Positions 25,997-34,378 of a DNA stretch of 64,000 bases are shown in pieces. The translations under genes and the position numbers were made by a program. The notes under the pieces were generated by a model that ran no database searches, was not told the origin of the DNA, and saw only the letters and a program-made list of their open reading frames with translations. The DNA comes from Thiovibrio frasassiensis. GTDB lineage: Bacteria; Desulfobacterota; Desulfobulbia; Desulfobulbales; Desulfurivibrionaceae. Position 1 is the stretch's first letter. Every line of letters starts with the position of its first letter. Location: NCBI RefSeq assembly GCF_029607905.1, contig NZ_JAPHEH010000001.1, positions 587,530 through 651,529 on the forward strand. The letters run 5' to 3'.

Positions 25997-26807
25997 CGGC
26001 GCCACCGAACTTTACGGGATCATGGGCAACCCGGTTTCCCACAGCCTGAGCCCGGCCATGCACAATAGCGCCTTTGCCGCTCTGGGCCTCAACAAGGCAT
26101 ATCTCCCCTTTGTTGTGCAGGATGTGGCCCAGGCCATGACCGGCTTCCGCGCCCTTGGCATCAAGGGGGTCAGCGTCACCATCCCCCACAAGCAAGCGGT
26201 GATGCAGTATCTCGATTCCATCGATCCGGTCGCCGAAAAAATCGGGGCGGTGAACACCCTGCTCATCGACCAAGGTGCCATCCACGGGGCAAACACCGAC
26301 TGGCTCGGGGCCAACCGGGCTTTGAGCGAAAAGATCCCCCTCAAGGGCGCTTCGGTCCTGCTTCTCGGTGCCGGCGGCTCGGCCCGGGCCATCGGGTTTG
26401 GCCTGCTGGAAGCCGGGGCCTCCATCACCATTGCCAGCCGGACCCCGGAAAAAGGCCAGGGACTGGCCGCACTCCTCGGCTGCCCCTGGCTGCCCCTGGC
26501 CGACGCGGCCGGGGCCACAGGTAATATCCTGGTAAACGCCACTTCCCTGGGGATGGCCCCGCAGCAAGAACAACTGCCCATCGTCAGCGAAGCTCTGATC
26601 AACTTCAAGGTGGTCATGGACATCGTCTATGCCCCCTTGGAAACCCGTTTGTTGCAAGCGGCCAAGCAGGCCGGCTGCCAGACCATCGACGGCCTTGCCA
26701 TGCTGCTCTATCAAGGCGCGGCCCAGTTTGAACTCTGGACCGGCCGGCAGGCCCCGGTGGCAGTGATGCGCCAGAGCCTGCTCACCAGCTTAGGCTACAA
26801 CCCATAA
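25986..26807 (+). CDS. aroE: shikimate dehydrogenase
   Basis: 273 residues; NADPH-dependent reduction of 3-dehydroshikimate. Shikimate-binding signature NPVSHSLSPAMHN at about 15-27, catalytic Lys in SVTIPHK, Asn/Asp in GANTDW, and the nucleotide loop LLGAGGSARA. The ATG at 25986 lies within the aroD 3' end (11-base overlap), suggesting translational coupling; a TTG two codons earlier is an unlikely alternative. Confidence 0.96.
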   Translation: MAINGATELYGIMGNPVSHSLSPAMHNSAFAALGLNKAYLPFVVQDVAQAMTGFRALGIKGVSVTIPHKQAVMQYLDSIDPVAEKIGAVNTLLIDQGAIHGANTDWLGANRALSEKIPLKGASVLLLGAGGSARAIGFGLLEAGASITIASRTPEKGQGLAALLGCPWLPLADAAGATGNILVNATSLGMAPQQEQLPIVSEALINFKVVMDIVYAPLETRLLQAAKQAGCQTIDGLAMLLYQGAAQFELWTGRQAPVAVMRQSLLTSLGYNP

Positions 26808-26819
26808 CGATCCCAAACC

Positions 26820-28094
26820 ATGAAAGAAATCCGCCCCCTTGCCACCACCGACACCACCCTCACCGTGCCCGGCTCAAAAAGCCTGACCCAGCGGGCGCTC
26901 ATTGCCGCGGCCCTGGCCAACGGGGAAAGCATCCTGCACTACCCCCTGGCCAGCGAGGACACCGAATACACCTCGCAGGCCCTGGCGGCCATGGGCATCG
27001 TTGTCGAACCCGGCCGGGAACAATGGCGGGTCTTGGGCTTGGGCGGGACAATCGCCACGCCAAGCCAGGAGATATTCCTGGGCAACAACGGCACCGCCAC
27101 CCGCTTTCTCACCTCGGTGGCGGCACTGGGCCACGGCGACTTCACCATCAACGGCGACACCCGGATGCACGAGCGGCCGATCAAGCCCCTGATGGAAGCG
27201 CTGTCCGGCTGGGGGGTCGCTATCCGCAGCGTCCAGGATACGGGCTGCCCGCCGGTTGCCATCGCGGCCAACGGGATCAAGGGCGGCAAGACCCTGCTGC
27301 CGGAGGGAAAAAGCAGCCAGTATCTCTCCTCCCTGCTGCTGGTCGCGCCCTACGCCGAACAACCCGCCGAACTCATGGTGGCCGGAGAGGTCTTGTCCAA
27401 ACCCTATGTCACCATGACCCTGGCCGTGATGCGGGATTTCGGCATTGCGGTAACCGCCAACCCCGAGCTCAATCATTTTATTATCCCCCAGGGGTGCTAC
27501 CGGGCCGGAGAATATGCGGTGGAAGGCGATGCCTCCAGCGCTTCCTATTTCTGGGCGGCCGCCGCGGTAACCGGCGGGAGGGTGACGGTGGCCAACGTGC
27601 CCTCCCCGTCCCTGCAGGGGGATGCGGTCCTCGTTGATATCCTTGCCCGGATGGGCTGCGCGGTGGAGCGAACCGCTGCCGGCATCACCGTACGCGGCAC
27701 CCAGGATCTGCGCGGAGTGGAGGTGGACATGGGCGACTGCCCGGACGTGGTCCCGACCCTGGCGGTGGTTGCCAGTTTCGCCAAGGGAAGGACGGTAATC
27801 AAAAATATCGCCCATTTGCGGATCAAGGAATGCGACCGCCTCCATGTCATGGTTACGGAACTAGCCAAGTTGGGGGTCAGGACAGAAGAACGAGCGGACA
27901 CCATGATCATCGAAGGAAAAACGGAAGGCTCCCCCCTGCATGGTGCGGAGATTGAGACCTACAACGACCACCGCATCGCCATGAGCTTTGCGGTCGCCGG
28001 CTTGATGGTGCCCGGGGTCCGCATCCGGGAAGAAGGATGCGTGGTAAAATCATTCCCGGATTTTTGGGAACGGTTTGAACTGCTCTACCGCTAA
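26820..28094 (+). CDS. aroA: 3-phosphoshikimate 1-carboxyvinyltransferase (EPSP synthase)
   Basis: 424 residues; condenses shikimate-3-phosphate with PEP. Key segments: PGSKSLTQRAL near residue 18, GNNGTATRFL near residue 88 (PEP loop), GDASSASYF, and the C-terminal NDHRIAMSFAVAG. The GNNGTATRFL loop differs from the enterobacterial GNAGTAMRPL, so it is not the classic class I variant. Starts 12 bases after aroE. Its stop codon overlaps the convergent PAS-GGDEF-EAL gene by four bases. Confidence 0.95.
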   Translation: MKEIRPLATTDTTLTVPGSKSLTQRALIAAALANGESILHYPLASEDTEYTSQALAAMGIVVEPGREQWRVLGLGGTIATPSQEIFLGNNGTATRFLTSVAALGHGDFTINGDTRMHERPIKPLMEALSGWGVAIRSVQDTGCPPVAIAANGIKGGKTLLPEGKSSQYLSSLLLVAPYAEQPAELMVAGEVLSKPYVTMTLAVMRDFGIAVTANPELNHFIIPQGCYRAGEYAVEGDASSASYFWAAAAVTGGRVTVANVPSPSLQGDAVLVDILARMGCAVERTAAGITVRGTQDLRGVEVDMGDCPDVVPTLAVVASFAKGRTVIKNIAHLRIKECDRLHVMVTELAKLGVRTEERADTMIIEGKTEGSPLHGAEIETYNDHRIAMSFAVAGLMVPGVRIREEGCVVKSFPDFWERFELLYR

Positions 28095-31000
28095 GGCGAT
28101 ACGGCTTGAACAGCGCCCTCCTGCTTCCCCGCCGTTTCGGCAAAGGGCAGGGGCTGCTGCTGGCTCTTGCGATACACCGCCGCATCAAGCTGCACGCCAA
28201 GGGCAAGCATCTCCAGCAATGCCTCCTTGGCCACCGGCTTGCTGAAGAGAAATCCCTGCATCTCATCACAGCCGTGCCGGCGGAGAAACTGCAGTTGCTC
28301 CACCGTCTCCACGCCCTCGGCCACCACCCGCATTTTCAGACTCTTGGCCATGGCGATAATGGCCACGACAATGGCCACGTTATCACCCCGGCCCATGATA
28401 TCCTTGACAAATCTCCGGTCGATCTTCAATTCGCCGATGGGCAGTTGCTTGAGGTAATAGAGGGAGGAGTAGCCGGTGCCGAAATCATCGATGGATATCC
28501 CTGCCCCTATTTCCCGCAACCCGCCGAGCAGAGCAAGAGCCTTCCCTTCATTTTCCATGACCGAGCCCTCGGTAATCTCAAAGATCAGACCCTCCGGTGC
28601 GATCCCGGCCTGCTCCAGAGTCTCCCGGATCTTGCCCACCAAGTCCTTCTGCCGAAACTGACGGGGAGAAAGATTCACCGACATCTTGATCCCGTAGCCC
28701 ATTCCCAGGATTTCCCCCAGATCGGCACAGGCCTGGGCAAAGACCCAGTCGCCGATCTCCACGATGAGTCCGGTATCTTCGGCCATGGGAATAAAATCCA
28801 CCGGACTGACTATCTCTCCGTCCTCGCGGCGCCAGCGGATAAGAGCCTCCACCCCGACAATCCTGCCCGTGCCCAGATCCACCTTGGGCTGGTAATGAAG
28901 AAAAAACTCCTGAAGATCCACGGCCTTGCGCAGGCTGTTTTCCACCGCCAGCCATTCGGTTACCCGCTTGTTCATGGCCGGGGTGAAAACCCGATAGGTA
29001 TTCTTGCCGCTTTCCTTGGCGCGGTACATGGCGGTATCGGCATTCTTGATCAGGGTATCTTGATCCTGCCCGTCCTCCGGGTAAAAGGCAATACCCAGAC
29101 TAACGGTAAGATAGAAATCCTGCCCCTGGAGGCTGACCACCGGAGCCAAGCCATCAATAATTCTTTGCGCGGCCAGCAGCACATCCTCCTCCTGCTCCAC
29201 TCCCTCCAAAAGGACGATGAACTCATCCCCACCGTAGCGAGCCACGCTGTCACTCTCCCGCAGGCAATGACCAAGCCGAACCGCGACCTCCTTGAGCAAG
29301 AGATCGCCCACCGTGTGCCCCAGGCTGTCGTTGATCCGCTTGAAATTGTCCAGATCGAGAAACAAAACCGCCACCTTGTTTGCATCCCGCCGGGCGTGGG
29401 CCATGGCCACGCCGAGCCGGTCATGGAACAACACCCGGTTGGGCAGGCCGGTCAGGGCATCGTGGTGGGCCTGATAGCGCAATTGTTCTTCGTGCATCTT
29501 GATTTCGGTCATATCATGAAACACGCCGACATAATTAACGATGGTGCCGTAGGTGTCCCGAATGGAGGTGATGGTCAACCACTGGGGATAGATCTCCCCG
29601 TCCTTGCGCCGGTTCCAGATCTCCCCCTGCCACTGTCCCTGTTCCACCAAAGCGCGCCACATCCCGGTAAAAAATTCGTCCTCGTGGCGCTCCGACTTCA
29701 AAACCCTGGGGTTCTGACCGATCACCTCCTGCTCCCCGTAGCCGGTGATCTCCGAGAAGGCCCGGTTTATCCGCTGGATAACGCCCTCGGCATCGGTGAT
29801 CACAATCCCTTCGATGCTGTTTTCAAAGACATTGTCCGAGAGCACCAACTGCCGGGTCGCATGCTTCGCCTCGGTGATATCCTGCACTATCCCCATGAGC
29901 TGAACGGCCCGGCCGCTTTCATCCCGCTTGACCTCGGCTTCGGTGTGGATGTTCCGCTCAACCCCATCCGGCCGGACTATACGAAATTCCGTGTTTCCAA
30001 AGAAATCGCCTGCCAGTAAGGTATTCAACCAAACCTGCAAATGGGGTTGGTCTTCGGGATGAACATACTGGAAAAAACCTTCGAAGCTATAGGTTCTCTC
30101 CCTCTTGCCCACCCCAAAGAGCCGATAGGTCTGCTCCGAACAGACGAGATTGTTTTTGAGCACATCCCATTCCCAATAGCCGAGGCGGGCAATATTCTGG
30201 GCCTTGGCCAGGCTTTTTTCACTGCGTCGCAGATTTTCTTCGATGCGCGTCCGTTCAAGAATCTCCTGATTCAGATCCTCATTGATCTTGGCCAGATCCA
30301 CTGTCCGTTCGACAATGAGCCCCTCAAGATTATGCCGGTATTTTTCCAACTCCGCAAAACTCCTGTCAAGTTCGGCCTTGGAAGAAGAAAGAGACAGATT
30401 GGTTGCCCGCAGCTCCCGGTGCATAAGCGAAAAGGTGAAATAGAGGGAGAGAAAGGCTATGAGCACAACCACCAGGGTCAAGATGATGCTGACCCACACA
30501 AAATCGTTGAACCCCTTAACAAACCGGGTCACCTCAATGGCCAGGGCAACCCGGGCTGCGGTCTCTCCCTTGAAATCCTGAAGGGCCAGGCTGGTATCAA
30601 AGACATACCAGCGCCCTTGGATTTGTTGCGGGACGAGACTTCCTTCCGGGAAGCGAAAATCGGCCGGCAGACGGCGGAAAACATTATCACAGCACTGCAC
30701 CAGGACCTGGTCCCCCAGATCCTGCACCGAAGGGGATGACTCATGCTCCAGCCCTTGCCAGCGAACCCGGTCAAAGAGCAGGGCCATCTCCGCCCCATGC
30801 ACCGAGTCCAGCGCCCCCGCCCGTTCCACAAGACGGTCTGCCTTGAAGCCGAATTCAGCGGCGCCAAGGTAGGTCTCGCCATCAAAGACAGGCTGGATGA
30901 TCCGGTACAAAAAACCGCCTCGGCCTGTTTCGTAGCCAGCCAACGGCTTGTGCCTACTGTTTACCTCAACAACCATAGGCCGGGAGGCAAGATCATCACC

Positions 31001-31384
31001 ATAGTGCTCTGGCTGGTGCACCCGCAAGAAAGAGCGGTTATCCGGGGTATAAAAATGAAAATTGACAAGGGAGAGCCGTTCTTGCCGCAAGACCTCGTAG
31101 AGGGGGAGACATTGGGCCAACAGCCCGGCCCGGTCGCCTTTGGCAAATGCGGCAACCATTTGGGGACGGGTGGTCAGTATACTATGGAGCCTTAACCGAT
31201 AAGGGAGGAAGGTCTGCTTGGTTGTCAGATCAATAAGCGCCTGCACATGGTGCTGCTCGGCTCCAATCCGCGTTTCAAAATCATTGTGCCGAGACCGGAT
31301 CCCCCAAAACAAAAACATCCCGGCCAGACAGAGAATTGTTCCCAGCACGGTCAAGGTGGCTTTCCATTGTCGCAACAAAGACAT
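28091..31384 (-). CDS. membrane sensor PAS-PAS-GGDEF-EAL cyclic-di-GMP enzyme
   Basis: 1097 residues. Two membrane helices (about 11-29 and 296-316) bracket a periplasmic Cache-like sensor; a coiled coil and two PAS domains (about 390-500 and 510-625) lead to GGDEF (RYGGDEF near 717-721, intact) and EAL (GVEALIRW near 843, DDFGTGYSSL, AEGVETVEQ). Both catalytic signatures look active, so it could make or degrade c-di-GMP. The periplasmic ligand is unknown. Located 64 bases downstream of pgi on the same strand; its stop overlaps aroA. Confidence 0.94.
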   Translation of the reverse strand: MSLLRQWKATLTVLGTILCLAGMFLFWGIRSRHNDFETRIGAEQHHVQALIDLTTKQTFLPYRLRLHSILTTRPQMVAAFAKGDRAGLLAQCLPLYEVLRQERLSLVNFHFYTPDNRSFLRVHQPEHYGDDLASRPMVVEVNSRHKPLAGYETGRGGFLYRIIQPVFDGETYLGAAEFGFKADRLVERAGALDSVHGAEMALLFDRVRWQGLEHESSPSVQDLGDQVLVQCCDNVFRRLPADFRFPEGSLVPQQIQGRWYVFDTSLALQDFKGETAARVALAIEVTRFVKGFNDFVWVSIILTLVVVLIAFLSLYFTFSLMHRELRATNLSLSSSKAELDRSFAELEKYRHNLEGLIVERTVDLAKINEDLNQEILERTRIEENLRRSEKSLAKAQNIARLGYWEWDVLKNNLVCSEQTYRLFGVGKRERTYSFEGFFQYVHPEDQPHLQVWLNTLLAGDFFGNTEFRIVRPDGVERNIHTEAEVKRDESGRAVQLMGIVQDITEAKHATRQLVLSDNVFENSIEGIVITDAEGVIQRINRAFSEITGYGEQEVIGQNPRVLKSERHEDEFFTGMWRALVEQGQWQGEIWNRRKDGEIYPQWLTITSIRDTYGTIVNYVGVFHDMTEIKMHEEQLRYQAHHDALTGLPNRVLFHDRLGVAMAHARRDANKVAVLFLDLDNFKRINDSLGHTVGDLLLKEVAVRLGHCLRESDSVARYGGDEFIVLLEGVEQEEDVLLAAQRIIDGLAPVVSLQGQDFYLTVSLGIAFYPEDGQDQDTLIKNADTAMYRAKESGKNTYRVFTPAMNKRVTEWLAVENSLRKAVDLQEFFLHYQPKVDLGTGRIVGVEALIRWRREDGEIVSPVDFIPMAEDTGLIVEIGDWVFAQACADLGEILGMGYGIKMSVNLSPRQFRQKDLVGKIRETLEQAGIAPEGLIFEITEGSVMENEGKALALLGGLREIGAGISIDDFGTGYSSLYYLKQLPIGELKIDRRFVKDIMGRGDNVAIVVAIIAMAKSLKMRVVAEGVETVEQLQFLRRHGCDEMQGFLFSKPVAKEALLEMLALGVQLDAAVYRKSQQQPLPFAETAGKQEGAVQAVSP

Positions 31385-31448
31385 GTATTTTTTCCCTCAA
31401 TAAGCTGATCAATAAAGGGCAAACATCGTAACAACAGCCGGGCCGACT

Positions 31449-33122
31449 TTATCCCCGCTCGGGGCTCAGCATTCCTGCGGCCCCGAGCAAGGCCCAGCCA
31501 AGAGCATCACTCTCTTCGCCACTGTACCCCGGATCCTGCCGCCGGCCGGCATAATGGGCCAGCAACCGGGTGGCCAGTCGTTTCCCCAATTGCACGCCTT
31601 CCTGGTCAAAGGAGTTGATATTCCAGATAAATCCCTGAAAGACCACCTTGGCCTCATAGAGCGCCAGAAGAGCGCCCATGGTGTAGGGGGTCAAACGGTC
31701 AGCCAGAAGCAGGGAACTGGGACGATTTCCGGGGAAACGCCGGTTGGGGTTGTCCTCCGGCTGGCCGGTGGCCAGGGCAAGGGCTTGAGCCAAGAGGTTG
31801 GCCACCAATTTTTCCTGGGAGGTGGTCTGCTCGATCATCAGGTCGGAGCCATGTTGGCTCGTGCGAAAGCCAATGAACTCGACGGGAACAATGGCGGTCC
31901 CTTGATGGATCAACTGGTAAAAGGCATGCTGGCCATTGGTCCCCGGTTCGCCCCAGATGATGGGGCCGCTCTTCCAGGCAAGGGGCTTGCCCTGCCTGGT
32001 CACGGACTTGCCGTTGCTTTCCATGTCGCATTGCTGGAGATGCGCGGTAAAACGAACAAGCGCCTGACTGTACGGCAGGATGGCAAGGGTTTCGCTCCCG
32101 AGGAAGCTATGGTTCCAGATGCCCAGCAGGGCCAGGAGCAGGGGGGGATTGCAGAGGATGTCCTCTTCTTCCGCCGCCAGATCCATGGCCTGCGCTCCCC
32201 GGAGGATCTCGAGAAGCTGCGGGTATCCCAAAGCAAACCCGAGCATCACAGCGCCAACCATGGAGGTGGCGCTGTAGCGCCCGCCGATGGAGTCGAACAT
32301 ATAAAAAGAGCGGAGATACCGGGCGGGATTGTCCATGGGCGACCCCTTGCCGGTAACCGCAAGGAAATGACGCTCCGGCTCCAGCCCGGCTTCGGAAAAA
32401 GCCTTGCGCACCAGCGCTTCGTTGGTCATGGTTTCGAGGGTGGAACCGCTTTTCGACACCACATTCACCAAGGTTCTGGACAGATCAAGACCGCTCAAGG
32501 TGGCGGCCGCATCATCCGGGTCCACATTGCTGATGAAATGCACCCGCCGCCCCGGAAATTTATAAGCGGCCAGGGCCAGATACAAGGCCCGGGGTCCGAG
32601 GTCGGACCCGCCGATCCCCACCTGGATCAGGTCAGTAAACACCTCCCCGGCCGCATTGACAATGCTTCCCGCTTCCAGGGCCGTCAAGAAATCAGCCAGC
32701 TTTACCAACTCACCCTTGGCCTGCTCCGTCGCCTCAGGCGCCTGACTGCCTGGGGCAAAGATATCACGGCAGGCAGTGTGCAGCACCTGGCGCTCCTCGC
32801 TGGCGTAGCCCTCGATCCGGTTCAGCACCGCACCCTTTTTCATCAGCCGAAACTGCGCCACCGCCCCGCTCTCTTCTGCGAGCTTTTGCAGGGCCGCGAG
32901 GACCGGTTCGTCCACCCGTTGGGTGGAATACAAGAGATCAAACCCGGCAGCATGGGTGCGATAGCGGCGGATTCTCGCAGGAGATAAGGCGTCTGGCGCC
33001 GTCAGGTCATAGGGTGCCCTGGCAAGCGCCCCAAGCTCCGCAAAAGAAGCCATCTTGTTGAAATCACGAGAAAAATAGAGCGATGCATCGTGTTGCTTTC
33101 CAGATTCGGCTGACTGCTCCAT
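31449..33122 (-). CDS. pgi: glucose-6-phosphate isomerase
   Basis: 557 residues; reversible conversion of glucose-6-phosphate and fructose-6-phosphate. PGI signatures: VGIGGSDLGPRA, SKSGSTLETMTN, the catalytic Glu in GEPGTNGQHAFYQLIHQGT, and GxIWxINSFDQEGVQLGK at the C-terminus. The ATG at 33122 has GGGGA at a good distance; an ATG at 33137 would have its Shine-Dalgarno too close. With glgX, gap, pgk and tpiA the window covers much of glycogen and sugar breakdown. Confidence 0.97.
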   Translation of the reverse strand: MEQSAESGKQHDASLYFSRDFNKMASFAELGALARAPYDLTAPDALSPARIRRYRTHAAGFDLLYSTQRVDEPVLAALQKLAEESGAVAQFRLMKKGAVLNRIEGYASEERQVLHTACRDIFAPGSQAPEATEQAKGELVKLADFLTALEAGSIVNAAGEVFTDLIQVGIGGSDLGPRALYLALAAYKFPGRRVHFISNVDPDDAAATLSGLDLSRTLVNVVSKSGSTLETMTNEALVRKAFSEAGLEPERHFLAVTGKGSPMDNPARYLRSFYMFDSIGGRYSATSMVGAVMLGFALGYPQLLEILRGAQAMDLAAEEEDILCNPPLLLALLGIWNHSFLGSETLAILPYSQALVRFTAHLQQCDMESNGKSVTRQGKPLAWKSGPIIWGEPGTNGQHAFYQLIHQGTAIVPVEFIGFRTSQHGSDLMIEQTTSQEKLVANLLAQALALATGQPEDNPNRRFPGNRPSSLLLADRLTPYTMGALLALYEAKVVFQGFIWNINSFDQEGVQLGKRLATRLLAHYAGRRQDPGYSGEESDALGWALLGAAGMLSPERG

Positions 33123-33230
33123 AAAAAAAATCCCCATTCCCCTCAGAATTTCATGGATATACGAATAAAAAATGTTAAAAAATAAGATGTTATCTGCTAC
33201 ATAATAATGTTAATTATCTAGCAACCGACA

Positions 33231-33255
33231 GATACTCATCCCTTGCGAGGGTATC
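33231..33255. other. hairpin in the pgi / J-domain intergenic region
   Basis: GATA...TATC and CCCT/AGGG pair around a TGCG loop within an otherwise A/T-rich 290-base gap between the divergent genes pgi and the J-domain gene. No coding sequence is seen in this gap. Confidence 0.35.
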
Positions 33256-33412
33256 TTATCATAACCGGGCCATATCATTGCATAAGACTTACACGGTTGC
33301 ATATTTTTTTTCTGTGGAGCCGCTGACGAAAAATCCCGCCTTTCGCCAGCCCGAGCGCATGCCTGTTCGATTTTCCTTTTTCACTCTAACCTCCAGGGAG
33401 TAGAAGCCCGCC

Positions 33413-34291
33413 ATGGAAACAGTTGCCGCTGAAAAAGACCTCTTTCGCTCCTGCGAGATCATCTTTGGCCCGGAGCTCACCATCTCCCGCGAATTTCTCG
33501 ACTATCTCCAGCTCTCCGGCATTAAAAGCGCCTACCGCAAGCGGGCCATGGAAACCCATCCCGACCGGGCCGCTCTCGAAAATGAACGGATACGCCGGCA
33601 ACGTCACGATCTGTTTCATTCCGTGCAAGAGGCGTATGAAAATCTGATCACCTTTCTTGACGCCAAGGAAAAAGGCTACTGCCTGCCTCCCCCTGCCCCC
33701 CAAGCGCAACCGCGGAGGCAGCCCTCCCGGCCGGCGCCGGCCAGACCCCAGCAGGCAAAAGCGAAGCATACCGCCTCCGGCCCCCGCCAGGAGGCAAAAG
33801 ATGGCAGCCAGACAAAGGGGAGTTTTCACAACAGCTCCAGCCAGCCTTCTGCTTTCTGGGATACGGAAAGCCTCTACCAGGGACCCCTGCCGAACCGGCG
33901 GTTGCTTCTTGGCCATTTTCTGTACTATTCCGGCCTGATCAACTGGCGGACCATCATCCAGGCCCTTATCTGGCAACGCACGGAACGACCGAGGTTGGGA
34001 GAAATCGGCCAGCGTTTCGGCCTGCTCAATGAAACCGATGTGGTCCATATCCTCCGCAACCGTCCCATATTGCAACCCTTTGGCCAGACCGCCATGGACC
34101 TCGGCTTTCTTTCCGAGCCGCAGCTCCGGATGCTTGTCACGCACCAGAAACGGCTGCAAAAAAAATTCGGGGAATTCTTTCTTGAAAAACAGATTCTGGA
34201 CCCCAATGAATTGCGCGCCCTGCTCAAGCAATATCAAGAGCACAACGCCAAAATCTCCGGCCAGATGCACGGATCTGCGTTCCGCCGCTGA
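33413..34291 (+). CDS. J-domain protein with C-terminal MshEN-like repeats
   Basis: 292 residues. The N-terminal 75 residues form a divergent J domain with the DnaK-stimulating HPD (THPDRA near residue 45). A Pro/Ala/Gln-rich linker (about 95-150) follows. The C-terminal half carries helical repeats (LGEIGQRFGLLNETDVVHIL; AMDLGFLSEPQLRMLVTHQK) resembling the N-terminal domain of GspE/MshE. Probably a specialised DnaK co-chaperone, partner unknown. CAGGGAG precedes the ATG. It is followed by the M48 peptidase gene after 87 bases. Confidence 0.8.
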   Translation: METVAAEKDLFRSCEIIFGPELTISREFLDYLQLSGIKSAYRKRAMETHPDRAALENERIRRQRHDLFHSVQEAYENLITFLDAKEKGYCLPPPAPQAQPRRQPSRPAPARPQQAKAKHTASGPRQEAKDGSQTKGSFHNSSSQPSAFWDTESLYQGPLPNRRLLLGHFLYYSGLINWRTIIQALIWQRTERPRLGEIGQRFGLLNETDVVHILRNRPILQPFGQTAMDLGFLSEPQLRMLVTHQKRLQKKFGEFFLEKQILDPNELRALLKQYQEHNAKISGQMHGSAFRR

Positions 34292-34378
34292 TGCTCTTTA
34301 TCCCGGCACAATGGCACCACGCTCCCAGTCTACTACTCCCAAGCCGCTTCCTTCCGCCCGAGCCCAGAATTAGCCCCA

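Noticed and set aside
28106-30019. 637-codon plus-strand frame over the GGDEF-EAL gene
   Set aside because: Shadow frame rich in His, Pro and Gln without motifs; the minus-strand protein has intact GGDEF and EAL signatures.
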